A stretch of 64,000 nucleotides of DNA from contig NZ_CP070371.1 in NCBI RefSeq assembly GCF_016919705.1, positions 277,501-341,500 on the forward strand, written 5' to 3'. Of this stretch, positions 41,638-50,559 are shown in pieces. Each line of letters begins with the position of its first letter. Position 1 is the stretch's first letter. Below the pieces are notes generated by a model that searched no databases, was not told where the DNA came from, and worked only from the letters and a program-made list of their open reading frames with translations. The translations under genes were made by a program, and so were the position numbers. This DNA comes from Paracoccus methylovorus. Lineage in GTDB: Bacteria > Pseudomonadota > Alphaproteobacteria > Rhodobacterales > Rhodobacteraceae.

Positions 41638-43683
41638 ATGCAGAAAAATAGCGTCCCGTCCGTCTCGGTCACCTATGCGCGGAACGGCAGTTCCAGCCGG
41701 CCCAATGAGTTGGGGATGCGCCCGATGCAGGAAAAGGCCTATGAGCGGCGCGGCGAGCAATATCTGCTGATCAAGTCGCCCCCGGCCTCGGGCAAAAGCC
41801 GGGCGCTGATGTTCATCGCGCTGGACAAGCTGCACAATCAGGGCCTGCGCAAGGCGATCATCGTCGTGCCGGAAAAGTCCATCGGTTCCAGCTTTGCCGA
41901 TGAGCCGTTGACGCAGTTCGGCTTCTGGGCCGACTGGGTGGTGACGCCGAAGTGGAACCTGTGCAACGCACCGGGCGAGGACGGCGGCAAGGTCAGTTCG
42001 GTGCAGTCCTTCCTGGACAGCGATGACCGGGTGCTGGTCTGCACCCATGCGACCTTTCGCTTTGCCGTTGATCGCTTCGGGATCGAGGCGTTCGATGACT
42101 GCCTGATCGCGGTGGATGAATTCCACCACGTCTCGGCCAACCCCGACAACAAGCTGGGCGCGCATCTGGCCGCGTTCATCGCCCGCGACAAGGTGCATGT
42201 CGTCGCCATGACCGGTTCCTATTTCCGGGGCGATGCCGAGGCGGTTCTGATGCCCGAGGATGAGGCGAAGTTTGAGCCCGTCACCTATACTTACTACGAG
42301 CAGCTGAACGGCTATCGCTATCTGAAAAAGCTGGATATCGGCTATTATTTCTACAGCGGCTCTTATGCCGACGACATCGTGAAGGTGCTGGACCCGACTG
42401 AAAAGACGATTGTCCACATCCCCTCGGTCAATTCGCGCGAAAGCACCAAGGACAAGATCAAGGAGGTCGAGCACATCATCGAGGCGCTTGGCGAATGGCA
42501 GGGCACCGATCCCGCGACCGGGTTCCAGCTGGTGAAAACCCCCGAGGGACGCGTGCTGCGCATCGCCGATCTGGTTGATGATGAGGCTGTGAAGCGCGAC
42601 AGGGTTTCGGCCGCGCTGAAAGACCCAGGCCAGAAGATGAACCGCGATCACGTCGATATCATCATTGCGCTGGGCATGGCGAAGGAAGGGTTCGACTGGA
42701 TCTGGTGCGAGCACGCGCTGACAGTCGGCTATCGCTCCAGCCTGACCGAGATCGTGCAGATCATAGGCCGCGCCACCCGCGATGCCGAGGGCAAGACCCG
42801 CGCACGCTTCACCAACCTGATCGCGGAACCTGACGCATCAGAAGAGGCCGTGCGCGAGGCCGTCAACGACACGCTGAAGGCCATCGCGGCCAGCCTGCTG
42901 ATGGAACAGGTGTTGACGCCCCGCTTCAACTTCACCCCGAAGGCCAGGGCGGGGGGGCCGGTCGAGGGCTTCGATTATGGCGCGGGTGGCTATGACCCGG
43001 ACAAGTGCAATATCGGCTTCAACGAGGTGCAGGGGCAGTTCCAGATCGAGATCAAGGGGCTTGCGCCGCCGAAAAGCAAGGAGGCCGAGCGGATCGTCAG
43101 TCAGGACCTGAATGAAGTCATCACAGCCTTTGTCCAGGACAAGACCGCCATCGAGCGTGGCATGTTCGATGTGGAGCTGGTGCCAGAGGAGCTGACACAG
43201 GTTCGGCTGGGCAAGATCATCCGGGACAAATACCCCGAACTTGACACCGAGGATCAGGAGGCTGTGCGACAACACGCCATCGCGGCGCTGAACCTGACCC
43301 AGCAGGCCAAGGCGGCGATTACCGAAGCGGGGGTTGAGGGTGGCGGCAGCACGGCCTTTGTCGATGGGGTGCGTCGGTTCGCGATGAGTGTGACCGAACT
43401 GGACATCGACCTTATTGACCGGATCAATCCCTTTGCCGAGGCCTATGCGATCCTGTCGAAGACAATGGACGAGGCCAGCCTGAAACAGGTCGCTGCCGTC
43501 ATCAATGCCCGCAAGGTGCAACTGACACCCGAGGACGCGCGCGATCTGGCGAAGCGGGCGCTTAAGTTCAAGCAGGATCGCGGGCGGTTGCCTGACCTCA
43601 TATCTGCCGATCCATGGGAAAGGCTTATGGCGGAAGGGGTCGCTTTTCTGACCCGGATGAAGCAAGAGCAGAAGAATGGCTAA
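41638..43683 (+). CDS. YeeB-like superfamily 2 helicase
   Basis: 681 aa. Walker A PPASGKS at 48-54; motif II reads DEFH (160-163) in place of DEAH; motif III VVAMTGSYF; motif VI QIIGRATRD near 377. The C-terminal 250 residues are helical and family-specific. Counterpart of B. subtilis YeeB, the ATPase of the methylase-helicase-nuclease locus; probably translocates DNA or senses unmodified sites. 3-nt gap after the first GIY-YIG gene and 8-nt overlap with the second. Confidence 0.88.
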   Translation: MQKNSVPSVSVTYARNGSSSRPNELGMRPMQEKAYERRGEQYLLIKSPPASGKSRALMFIALDKLHNQGLRKAIIVVPEKSIGSSFADEPLTQFGFWADWVVTPKWNLCNAPGEDGGKVSSVQSFLDSDDRVLVCTHATFRFAVDRFGIEAFDDCLIAVDEFHHVSANPDNKLGAHLAAFIARDKVHVVAMTGSYFRGDAEAVLMPEDEAKFEPVTYTYYEQLNGYRYLKKLDIGYYFYSGSYADDIVKVLDPTEKTIVHIPSVNSRESTKDKIKEVEHIIEALGEWQGTDPATGFQLVKTPEGRVLRIADLVDDEAVKRDRVSAALKDPGQKMNRDHVDIIIALGMAKEGFDWIWCEHALTVGYRSSLTEIVQIIGRATRDAEGKTRARFTNLIAEPDASEEAVREAVNDTLKAIAASLLMEQVLTPRFNFTPKARAGGPVEGFDYGAGGYDPDKCNIGFNEVQGQFQIEIKGLAPPKSKEAERIVSQDLNEVITAFVQDKTAIERGMFDVELVPEELTQVRLGKIIRDKYPELDTEDQEAVRQHAIAALNLTQQAKAAITEAGVEGGGSTAFVDGVRRFAMSVTELDIDLIDRINPFAEAYAILSKTMDEASLKQVAAVINARKVQLTPEDARDLAKRALKFKQDRGRLPDLISADPWERLMAEGVAFLTRMKQEQKNG

Positions 43684-44872
43684 GACATTCACCGACGAAG
43701 ACGATGCGCTGCTGGCCGAGCTGGGTGTCGAGGTCGAGACCAAGCCCGCCGCCGCTCGCACAGCGCGCGAAGAGCGCATCATTGCGGGGTTCGAGGAAAT
43801 CCAGCGTTTCGTCGATAACCATGGTCGAGCACCGCGCCACGGTGAGGAAGGGGATATTTTTGAACGGCTGTATGCCGTTCGGCTCGATCGGCTTCGGGAA
43901 CAGGCCGATTGTCGTCAGCTATGCCTTCCGCTTGATCATCAGGGCCTGTTCGACGCCGGTTCCGCGAACCTGGCAGGCATCGAAGAAGACCTGGACGATG
44001 ACGCGCTTCTTGCCGAACTGGGCGTCGAGGCGAACATGCCGGCGATTACCGACCTCCGCCATGTCCGATCCAGCGCCGAACGCAAGGCAGCCGAAGACAT
44101 TGCCAATCGCGAAGCCTGTGCCGATTTCGCGACGTTCGAACCGCTGTTTGAACAGGTGCAGCGCGACCTCGACAATGGCATGCGCGAAACCCGACCCTTT
44201 GAGTTGAAGGCCGAGATCGAACCGGGTCGCTTTTTCATCGTGGGCGGCCAAAAAGCCTATGTTGCCGAGAAGGGCGAACTGACGCTGACAGATCAGGGTC
44301 GCACCGACGCCCGCCTGCGCGTGATTTTCGACAATGGCACGGAAAGCAACATGCTGATGCGCTCGCTCCAGCGCGCACTGAACAAGGACGACGCCGGGCG
44401 CCGGATCACCGATCCGGTGGCAGGCCCGCTATTTTCGGGTGAGGCCGCGACAGACGATCAGGCCAGCGGCACGATCTATGTCCTGCGCAGCAAGTCGGAC
44501 CATCCCATGGTCGCGGCAAACCGTGACCTGGTGCACAAGATCGGTGTGACCAGCAACGACGTTCAGCAGCGCATCAAGGGCGCCCGCCTGCAAACCACGT
44601 TTCTTATGGCGGATGTCGAGCTGGTCGCGACCTACAAGCTCTACAACATTTCCCGCTCGAAGCTTGAAACGCTGATCCACCGCATATTCGGTGCTGTGCG
44701 CCTGGACGTTCAGATTCAGGACCGCTTCGGGCGACCGGTTGTTCCCGAGGAATGGTTCATGGTCCCATTCTTCGTCATCGACGAGGCGGTCGAGAAGATC
44801 AAGGACGGGACGATAACGCGCTATGTCTACGACCCGCAAAAAGCGTCACTGGTCGAGCGCGGGGCTGGTTGA
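43676..44872 (+). CDS. YeeC-like T5orf172 GIY-YIG nuclease
   Basis: 398 aa. The C-terminal half has the GIY-YIG core of the T5orf172 type: GTIYVLRSKSDHP, VHKIGVTSNDVQQRIKGARL, VATYKL...SKLETLIHRIF with the Glu, and EEWFMVPFFVIDEAVEKI. The N-terminus has an internal repeat: DDALLAELGVE occurs at about 8-18 and again near 104-114, each after an acidic run, perhaps a docking motif for the helicase. Last gene of the seven-gene operon and the likely DNA-cutting subunit. Confidence 0.85.
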   Translation: MAKTFTDEDDALLAELGVEVETKPAAARTAREERIIAGFEEIQRFVDNHGRAPRHGEEGDIFERLYAVRLDRLREQADCRQLCLPLDHQGLFDAGSANLAGIEEDLDDDALLAELGVEANMPAITDLRHVRSSAERKAAEDIANREACADFATFEPLFEQVQRDLDNGMRETRPFELKAEIEPGRFFIVGGQKAYVAEKGELTLTDQGRTDARLRVIFDNGTESNMLMRSLQRALNKDDAGRRITDPVAGPLFSGEAATDDQASGTIYVLRSKSDHPMVAANRDLVHKIGVTSNDVQQRIKGARLQTTFLMADVELVATYKLYNISRSKLETLIHRIFGAVRLDVQIQDRFGRPVVPEEWFMVPFFVIDEAVEKIKDGTITRYVYDPQKASLVERGAG

Positions 44873-44885
44873 GGCCCTTGTTTTG

Positions 44886-44903
44886 ACTCAACACTGACTC
44901 AAC
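44886..44903 (+). repeat. Arm-type direct repeat, right end of element 1
   Basis: ACTCAACACTGACTCAAC differs from 1977-1994 at two positions. It lies 142 bp left of the attR core, on the element side, matching a second integrase arm region. Role inferred. Confidence 0.55.
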
Positions 44904-45045
44904 AGCCGAACGCCCTTTGAGCACCCTTTTCGCGCGGGGAATGCGTGTGAAAGTCGGCAAAAGCAGGAAAGAAATTTCGCGATAACAAAGGGATATACTG
45001 TAACCAGTTGTTTTTCAAGAAATGCCGCTTTTCCCGAGGTATAGC

Positions 45046-45092
45046 CTCATAACCTGAAGGCCGCAGGTTCAAATCCTGCCCCCGCAACCAAA
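45046..45092 (+). repeat. attR core of element 1 (tRNA-fMet 3' half), possible attL of element 2
   Basis: 47 bp matching 1866-1912 at 44 positions. The sequence left of it does not complete a tRNA cloverleaf, so it is a half-gene only. The T stem is GCAGG/CCTGC instead of GTAGG/CCTAC: both partners changed, so pairing is kept, which suggests descent from a functional tRNA-fMet allele. Confidence 0.85.
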
Positions 45093-45157
45093 AAATCTAA
45101 CCTTTCCAAATGGTTAGAATCCGACAAAAACACTTGTGTATAGACACCGGCGTTTTA

Positions 45158-45175
45158 CCTCAACGCCACCTCAAC
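45158..45175 (+). repeat. Arm-like direct repeat outside attR
   Basis: CCTCAACGCCACCTCAAC differs from 1977-1994 at three positions. Its offset from the att core start (112 bp) nearly equals the left-end offset (111 bp). That suggests the DNA right of 45092 is also the arm of an integrative element rather than plain chromosome. Confidence 0.5.
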
Positions 45176-45183
45176 GTTTGACG

Positions 45184-45210
45184 AGTCCCCACTGAAAAGC
45201 GGGGGCTTTT
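45184..45210 (+). terminator. Rho-independent terminator
   Basis: AGTCCCC, 10 nt, GGGGGCT (7 bp with one T:G) followed by TTTT. It lies between the attachment half-site and arsR, and would shield the ars operon from the upstream seven-gene defence operon. Confidence 0.65.
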
Positions 45211-45291
45211 CGCGTTTTCGGGGCGCGCGAACGCGCTTTGACGGAAAATCCCCACGCAAGTGATCCACATCAAGGTGCCGAGCACTGGCTT

Positions 45292-45307
45292 ATGCGCAAA
45301 TGCGCAA
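45292..45307 (+). promoter_or_regulatory. Tandem ATGCGCAA repeat upstream of arsR (candidate operator)
   Basis: ATGCGCAA occurs twice head-to-tail at 45292-45299 and 45300-45307; the embedded TGCGCA is itself palindromic. It ends 16 nt before the arsR ATG, where an autoregulatory ArsR would block transcription or the ribosome site. Confidence 0.45.
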
Positions 45308-45323
45308 AAGCTGAGGTGTAACG

Positions 45324-45602
45324 ATGATCCTACCCGTCTTGGCGGCGCTCGCTGAACCAACCAGACTTTCCGCTATGCGGATCCTTCACGACGGTTCGGA
45401 GCATTGCGTCTGCGAGCTGATGGGCAAGCTGGGCGCGACACAAAGCCGGATGTCACGGCACATGCAGGTGCTGAAGCAAGCCGGGCTGGTGGTAGACAGG
45501 CGCGATGCGCAATGGGTGCGCTACCGGATCAGGACAGACCTGCCGACGCATCTGAAGGCCCTGCTCACTGCTGCCTTGGTCGAAGAAAAGGTGATGGCGT
45601 GA
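45324..45602 (+). CDS. ArsR-family metalloid-responsive repressor (first operon)
   Basis: 92 aa. Winged-helix ArsR with the metal-binding motif EHCVCEL (C28, C30), close to the ELCVCDL box that senses As(III)/Sb(III) in classical ArsR. The recognition helix is QSRMSRHMQVLKQAG. The stop overlaps the GTG of the permease gene (GTGA), so the operon is coupled. Expected to repress the operon until arsenite binds. Confidence 0.9.
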   Translation: MILPVLAALAEPTRLSAMRILHDGSEHCVCELMGKLGATQSRMSRHMQVLKQAGLVVDRRDAQWVRYRIRTDLPTHLKALLTAALVEEKVMA

Positions 45603-46597
45603 ACGTCTTCGCTTGGATGAACGATCAGCTTTTGCGGATGCAGTGGCTGTCCGACCTTGTGACGGCCGGGGTGCAGGCGGTGGGGCTGGACCCGGCCTCT
45701 CGCATTGGCGGCTCGGTGCAGTTCTTTGTCTACGATGTGATCAAGATCTTCATTCTGCTGTCAGTCCTGATCTTTGTCATCTCCTACGTGCAAAGCTATT
45801 TCCCGCCCGAACGCACGCGACGCATCCTCGGTGGGCGGTCGGGGATCGGCGCAAACATCCTTGGCGCACTTCTGGGCACCATCACGCCGTTCTGCTCGTG
45901 CTCGTCTATCCCGCTGTTCATCGGCTTTACCGCTGCCGGTTTGCCGCTGGGGGTGACGTTCTCATTCCTGATATCCTCGCCGCTGGTGGACATGGCCTCG
46001 GTCATCCTGCTGGCGTCAATCTTCAGCTGGCCCATCGCGCTGGCCTATGTCGGGGTCGGCCTCTTGGTGGCGATCATCGGCGGCACGATCATCGGCAAGC
46101 TGGGGATGGAGGATCAGGTCGCCGCCTTCGTGCGCAACGTGCCAGTCACGGATGCGGATGAGACGTTGAGCCGGGCCGAGCGCGTGGTATTCGCCCGCGA
46201 CCAGGTTCTCGATATCATCCACAAGGTCTGGCCCTATGTGCTGATCGGGGTCGGCATTGGTGCGGCCATCCACAACTGGGTTCCAGCGGAAACCATCAGT
46301 GCGCTGCTGGGACAAGACAAATGGTGGGCGGTGCCGGTCGCCACGCTGATAGGCATCCCGATGTACGCCGACATCTTCGGCACCCTGCCGATAGCCGAAG
46401 CGCTGGTGGGCAAGGGCGTTGGCCTTGGCACCGTGCTGGCCTTCATGATGGCCGTGACGGCGCTTTCACTGCCCTCGCTGATCATGCTCAAACGCGTGGT
46501 CAAGCTGCCGTTGCTGGCCACGTTCACCGGCGTGGTGACCGTTGGCATCCTGACCATCGGCTTCACCTTCAACGCAATCACCCACTGGTTCATCTGA
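45599..46597 (+). CDS. YraQ/ArsP-family permease
   Basis: 332 aa from GTG 45599. About eight membrane helices with the family signature TPFCSCSSIPLFIGF near residue 100 and MYADIFGTLPIAEAL in the second half. ArsP members export trivalent organoarsenicals (methylarsenite, aromatic arsenicals); other YraQ members are linked to copper or zinc. Co-transcription with ArsR, a CxxC protein and OsmC supports a role in organoarsenical or thiol-reactive metalloid efflux. Confidence 0.83.
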   Translation: MNVFAWMNDQLLRMQWLSDLVTAGVQAVGLDPASRIGGSVQFFVYDVIKIFILLSVLIFVISYVQSYFPPERTRRILGGRSGIGANILGALLGTITPFCSCSSIPLFIGFTAAGLPLGVTFSFLISSPLVDMASVILLASIFSWPIALAYVGVGLLVAIIGGTIIGKLGMEDQVAAFVRNVPVTDADETLSRAERVVFARDQVLDIIHKVWPYVLIGVGIGAAIHNWVPAETISALLGQDKWWAVPVATLIGIPMYADIFGTLPIAEALVGKGVGLGTVLAFMMAVTALSLPSLIMLKRVVKLPLLATFTGVVTVGILTIGFTFNAITHWFI

Positions 46598-46608
46598 AAG
46601 GACAGATC

Positions 46609-46836
46609 ATGATCATCAAGATCCTCGGCTCGGGCTGCAGGAAATGCGTGACGCTTGGCGAGAACGCCAAGGCGGCGGCCGAAGCAGCGGGCAAGGACGC
46701 CCAGATCGTCAAAGTCACCGACTTTGCCGAAATCGCGGCCTATGGCATCATGTCCACCCCCGGCCTGGTCGTGGATGAAAAGGTGCTGTCGGTGGGCAAG
46801 GTGCTTACCGCCGAAGAAATCGGGCGCCTGCTGTGA
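46609..46836 (+). CDS. Thioredoxin-fold small redox protein (CxxC)
   Basis: 75 aa. MIIKILGSGCRKC with C10 and C13 at the start of the first helix, then MSTPGLVVDEKVL with the cis-Pro of thioredoxin folds. Matches the 'redox-active disulfide protein 2' family that travels with YraQ-type permeases. It probably reduces or delivers metal or thiol substrate to the permease. AAAGGA lies upstream of ATG 46609. Confidence 0.87.
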   Translation: MIIKILGSGCRKCVTLGENAKAAAEAAGKDAQIVKVTDFAEIAAYGIMSTPGLVVDEKVLSVGKVLTAEEIGRLL

Positions 46837-47237
46837 CGGAGTATCGCGTCTCCGCCCGCCGCATCGACAGCCACGGCAGCCTTGCGGTGGCCAAGGAGGC
46901 CGAGGTGGTGCTGGATACCGACATGGCCGGGCGGCGTGATGCGATGAACCCGGTCGAACTGTTGCTGGCGGCCCTTGCCGCCTGCATGCTGAAAGGGATC
47001 GAGCGGGTGACACCGATGCTTGCCTTCCAGATCGAGGGCGCAGAGGTTGCGTTGGAGGCGATCCGCCAGGACGCGCCACCCAAGCTGACGCTGATCCGCT
47101 ATCACATTACCGTGGACAGTGCCGAGACGGACCAAAGGCTGGACCTTTTGCACCGCAACATCTTGAAATACGGCACCATCTCGAACACGCTGTCATCAGC
47201 CGTGCCGCTCGAGGGAAGCCTGCGCCGCAAGGTGTAA
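46833..47237 (+). CDS. OsmC-family peroxiredoxin-like protein
   Basis: 134 aa, GTG start overlapping the previous TGA. MNPVELLLAALAACMLKGIE carries the conserved Cys of OsmC/Ohr proteins; the second Cys of Ohr is absent, so peroxide reduction may need a partner or the protein may handle other substrates. In this operon it may counter oxidative stress from metalloids. Confidence 0.82.
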   Translation: MTEYRVSARRIDSHGSLAVAKEAEVVLDTDMAGRRDAMNPVELLLAALAACMLKGIERVTPMLAFQIEGAEVALEAIRQDAPPKLTLIRYHITVDSAETDQRLDLLHRNILKYGTISNTLSSAVPLEGSLRRKV

Positions 47238-47258
47238 CAGGTTCATTTGGGGGCAAGC

Positions 47259-48041
47259 ATGGTCGGATGGCCGCGGATCGTATTGGCTGGAGCGGCCGTC
47301 GGCCTTGTAGGCGGGCTGATCGGCCTTGGCGGGGCAGAGTTCCGCCTGCCACTCTTGATCGGTATTTTCGGTTTTGCCGCCCTTGATGCGGTGATCCTGA
47401 ACAAGGCGACCAGTCTGATTGTGGTGGCCACTGCGCTGCCGTTCCGGGCGGGGACCGTGCCGCTTGACCAGGTTCTGGCCGAATGGCCGATCATCCTGAA
47501 CCTTCTCGCGGGAAGCCTTCTTGGTGCATGGATCGGCGCCGGGCTTGCCGTTCGGATGAAATCCCGCACCCTCTATCGCGTTCTGGCCGGTCTTCTGGTG
47601 CTGATCGCGGCAGTCCTGGCGCTCAGCCACAGCATGACCCTTGCGCCCGCTGCCCTTGTCACCGGACCTGCGCAGATCGTCGCGGGCCTTGTCGCAGGGT
47701 TCGGCATCGGCATCGTGGCCTCGTTGATGGGCGTCGCGGGTGGGGAGTTGCTGATCCCGACGCTGGTCCTTCTGTTCGGGGTCGACCTGAAACTCGCAGG
47801 TAGCCTGTCGCTGGCCATCAGCTTGCCCACCATGCTGGTCGGGTTCGCCCGATACAGTCGGGACGACAGTTTCACGGTCCTCGCACGCAACCGGAGCTTC
47901 GTGCTGTTCATGGCCTTGGGGTCAGTGATTGGCGTCGCCATCGGCGGCCAACTTCTGGGGATCGTGCCCGAGGCTGTGCTGCTGCCGGTGCTGGTCGCCA
48001 TCCTGCTGGTTTCCTCGGTCAAGGTCTGGCGTCACGGCTGA
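47259..48041 (+). CDS. TauE/SafE-family membrane transporter
   Basis: 260 aa from ATG 47259 (GGGGG ribosome site; an in-frame TTG lies 12 nt earlier). About eight helices; family patterns AVGLVGGLIGLGGAEFRLPL and ASLMGVAGGELLIPTLVLLF are the two inverted halves. TauE/SafE proteins export sulphite or sulpho-organic anions; here perhaps an anionic product linked to thiol or metalloid metabolism. Last gene of the rightward operon, 1 nt from the convergent arsH stop. Confidence 0.85.
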   Translation: MVGWPRIVLAGAAVGLVGGLIGLGGAEFRLPLLIGIFGFAALDAVILNKATSLIVVATALPFRAGTVPLDQVLAEWPIILNLLAGSLLGAWIGAGLAVRMKSRTLYRVLAGLLVLIAAVLALSHSMTLAPAALVTGPAQIVAGLVAGFGIGIVASLMGVAGGELLIPTLVLLFGVDLKLAGSLSLAISLPTMLVGFARYSRDDSFTVLARNRSFVLFMALGSVIGVAIGGQLLGIVPEAVLLPVLVAILLVSSVKVWRHG

Positions 48042-48042
48042 G

Positions 48043-48759
48043 TCAGGTCGCGGCCGACAGGTTCACCCGCTTCATCAGCGCCTCGGCGCTCTCCTTGCGT
48101 TCGGAATAGCGATCCACAAGGTAGTCGGCCCTGTCGCGCGTCAGCAGGGTGAACTTCATCAGTTCTTCCATCACATCCACGATCCGGTCGTAAAGCGGCG
48201 ATGGGCGCATCCTACCTTCAGCGTCAAACTCCTGAAACGCCTTCGGGATCGAGGACTGGTTGGGAATGGTTATCAGCCGCATCCAACGCCCCAGAAGGCG
48301 CATCTGGTTGACCGCGTTGAAGCTTTGCGACCCGCCCGAGACCTGCATCACCGCCAGCGTCTTTCCTTGGGTTGGCCGAACCGCCCCTTCGGACAACGGA
48401 AGCCAGTCGATCTGCGTTTTCATCAGGCCCGTCATCGCGCCGTGGCGTTCGGGCGAGGACCAGACCATCCCCTCGCACCACGCCACCAGATCGCGCAATT
48501 CGCGCACCTTGGGGTGCGTCGCGTCCACCCCGTCATCGACCAGCGGCAGGCCCGAGGGGTTGAAGAACCGCACCTCCGCCCCAAGCCGTGTCAGAATGCG
48601 ACCGGCCTCTTCGCCCGACAGGCGGCTGAAGCTGCGAGGGCGAAGCGAGCCGTAGAGGATCAGGATGCGCGGGGCGTGCGTCTTGTGCGGCGGGGTCAGC
48701 AGCGCCGCAGTGTCAATGCCCGGGAACAGGGTGTCGTCGATGTTGGGCGTGTCAGACAA
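48043..48759 (-). CDS. arsH: ArsH, NADPH-dependent FMN reductase / organoarsenical oxidase
   Basis: 238 aa. [20 protein letters not shown] (FMN phosphate loop), [20 protein letters not shown] and [20 protein letters not shown] are diagnostic of ArsH. It oxidises trivalent methyl- and aromatic arsenicals and produces H2O2. It overlaps arsC by 8 nt and ends the leftward ars operon. Confidence 0.93.
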   Translation of the reverse strand: MSDTPNIDDTLFPGIDTAALLTPPHKTHAPRILILYGSLRPRSFSRLSGEEAGRILTRLGAEVRFFNPSGLPLVDDGVDATHPKVRELRDLVAWCEGMVWSSPERHGAMTGLMKTQIDWLPLSEGAVRPTQGKTLAVMQVSGGSQSFNAVNQMRLLGRWMRLITIPNQSSIPKAFQEFDAEGRMRPSPLYDRIVDVMEELMKFTLLTRDRADYLVDRYSERKESAEALMKRVNLSAAT

Positions 48760-49180
48760 GACGGTTTCCTTCCGCGTCGATGATCAATTGGCCATCTTCT
48801 TTCGCGAAGGGGCCGGGGGGTACTTGGTCCAGCAGGTCCAGAACCACCTCGGATGGGCGGCACAGGCGCACGCCTTTTGGGGTGCAGACGATGGGGCGGT
48901 TAACAAGGATCGGATGCGCGATCATCGCATCCAGCAGTTGGTCATCGCTGATGCCCGGTGCCGTCAGACCCATCGCCTCGGCCGGGGACCGCGCGATGCG
49001 CAATGCCTGTTGCGGGGTGATATTGGCAGCGGCAAACAGCGCCAGAAGCTGCGGCCGCGTCCAGCCGGTGGTCAGGTAGTCGATCACCGTCGGCTGATAG
49101 CCCGCCGCCCGGATGATCCCCAGCACATTGCGCGACGTGCCGCAGTCGGGGTTGTGATGGATGGCAACCGGAAAGCTCAT
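48752..49180 (-). CDS. arsC: Arsenate reductase, glutaredoxin-dependent
   Basis: 142 aa. [11 protein letters not shown] has the catalytic Cys13, and [20 protein letters not shown] carries the conserved Arg-Pro of the arsenate-binding site. Same class as E. coli plasmid R773 ArsC, which needs glutaredoxin and glutathione. It makes arsenite for export by the adjacent ACR3. 4-nt overlap with the acr3 stop. Confidence 0.93.
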   Translation of the reverse strand: MSFPVAIHHNPDCGTSRNVLGIIRAAGYQPTVIDYLTTGWTRPQLLALFAAANITPQQALRIARSPAEAMGLTAPGISDDQLLDAMIAHPILVNRPIVCTPKGVRLCRPSEVVLDLLDQVPPGPFAKEDGQLIIDAEGNRLV

Positions 49181-50196
49181 TGCGGAAAACTTCCCCGCGT
49201 GCGGTTGGCAAAGGCCACCAGCGACAGCATCACCGGCACCTCAACCAGCACGCCAACCACCGTCACCAGTGCCGCGCCCGAGTTCAGCCCGAACAGGCCG
49301 ATGGCCACGGCAACTGCCAGTTCAAAGAAGTTCGACGTGCCGATCAGCGCGCACGGGGCGGCAATCTTGTGCGGAAGCCGCCAAAGATAGGCCCAACCGT
49401 AGCCCAGCGCGAATATGCCATAGGACTGGATAATGATCGGCACCGCCAACAGAGCAATCAGCCCCGGTTGCGCCAGAATTACCGGCCCCTGAAAGCCGAA
49501 CAACAGGACCACGGTCAACAAGAGGCCCATCATAGAGCCGGGCTTGATGCGGGCGGTAAAGGCTGCAACCGCCGCCTCGCCGCCCTGCCTGATCAGGGCA
49601 GATCGCGTCACCGCCCCGGCCACCAACGGGATGAAAACATAAAGGACGGTCGACAGGATCAGCGTCTCCCACGGCACAGCGATATCGGTGACGCCCAGCA
49701 GGAAAGCTACGATCGGCGCAAAGGCCACAACCATAATCAGGTCGTTCAGTGAAACCTGCACCAGCGTGTAATTTGCGTCGCCCTTGGTCATCTGCGACCA
49801 GACGAACACCATCGCTGTGCAGGGTGCAGCGCCCAGCAGGATCAGCCCCGCAATGTATTCGGATGCTTTGTCACCATCGATCAGCCCGGCAAAAAGGTAC
49901 TGGAAGAACAGTACCCCAAGCGCTGCCATCGTGAACGGCTTGATCAGCCAGTTGATCACCACCGTGATGATCAGGCCCTTGGGCCGTTGCCCGACCGATT
50001 TCAGCGACGACAGGTCAACCGCCACCATCATCGGATAGACCATCGCCCAGATCAGAACCGCGACGATCAGATTGACGGACGCGTATTCCAGATTTGCGAG
50101 AGCGGTGAAAACACCGGGCAACAGGGCGCCAAGCGCCAGCCCGGCTACAATGCATAGCGCGACCCAAAGGGTCAGATAGCGTTCAAACAGGCTCAT
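49177..50196 (-). CDS. acr3: ACR3-family arsenite efflux transporter
   Basis: 339 aa, ten membrane helices. [33 protein letters not shown] (essential Cys in TM4) and [15 protein letters not shown] are ACR3 hallmarks. Exports As(III) driven by the proton gradient. It overlaps the arsR2 stop by 4 nt, giving an arsR-acr3-arsC-arsH order common in alphaproteobacteria. Confidence 0.94.
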   Translation of the reverse strand: MSLFERYLTLWVALCIVAGLALGALLPGVFTALANLEYASVNLIVAVLIWAMVYPMMVAVDLSSLKSVGQRPKGLIITVVINWLIKPFTMAALGVLFFQYLFAGLIDGDKASEYIAGLILLGAAPCTAMVFVWSQMTKGDANYTLVQVSLNDLIMVVAFAPIVAFLLGVTDIAVPWETLILSTVLYVFIPLVAGAVTRSALIRQGGEAAVAAFTARIKPGSMMGLLLTVVLLFGFQGPVILAQPGLIALLAVPIIIQSYGIFALGYGWAYLWRLPHKIAAPCALIGTSNFFELAVAVAIGLFGLNSGAALVTVVGVLVEVPVMLSLVAFANRTRGSFPQ

Positions 50197-50540
50197 GGGG
50201 CGGCTTTCGGTAGGGGGACGCAGCAGGCGTCATTGGCGGGTAGATTGAGCGATGCGACAAAACCCGCCAGTAGAGACAGTGCCTCCGGGTTCAGCGCATA
50301 GCACACGCGGGGGCCAGAGATTTCGCCGGTGATCACCCGGGCAGATTTCAGGATGCGCAGATGCTCGGACACGGTCGATTGCGCGAGGCCGACGGCATCG
50401 ACAATGTCGCCACCGATACAGCCGGGGGTGGCGAGCAGAAGGCGCAGAATGCGGATGCGTGCCGGATGCGCGAGCGACTTGGCCAGATCCGCCAGTCTCT
50501 GATCGTCCATATCTGCAAGGGGCGAAGAGTCGGCAAGCAT
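50193..50540 (-). CDS. arsR: ArsR-family repressor (second operon)
   Basis: 115 aa from ATG 50540, preceded by AAGGA (a GTG lies just before). Winged helix with recognition helix [16 protein letters not shown]. Cysteines at TPGCIGG and in the C-terminal NDACCVP form the usual As(III) site of ACR3-linked ArsR proteins, a different arrangement from ArsR1 (CVC). The operator candidate is at 50560-50577. Confidence 0.92.
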   Translation of the reverse strand: MLADSSPLADMDDQRLADLAKSLAHPARIRILRLLLATPGCIGGDIVDAVGLAQSTVSEHLRILKSARVITGEISGPRVCYALNPEALSLLAGFVASLNLPANDACCVPLPKAAP

Positions 50541-50559
50541 CACCTGGCGTCCTTTCGTT

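Noticed and set aside
41389..42714. A 441-codon antisense open frame opposite the helicase gene
   Set aside because: Shadow of the helicase, which has clear motifs I, II and VI.
37033..44872. DISARM or BREX system
   Set aside because: No drmA/drmB/drmC, pglZ, brxC or related genes; the YeeA-YeeB-YeeC order explains the core genes.
45001..45090. A second complete tRNA-fMet gene
   Set aside because: Only the 3' half is present; the upstream bases do not form the acceptor and D arms.
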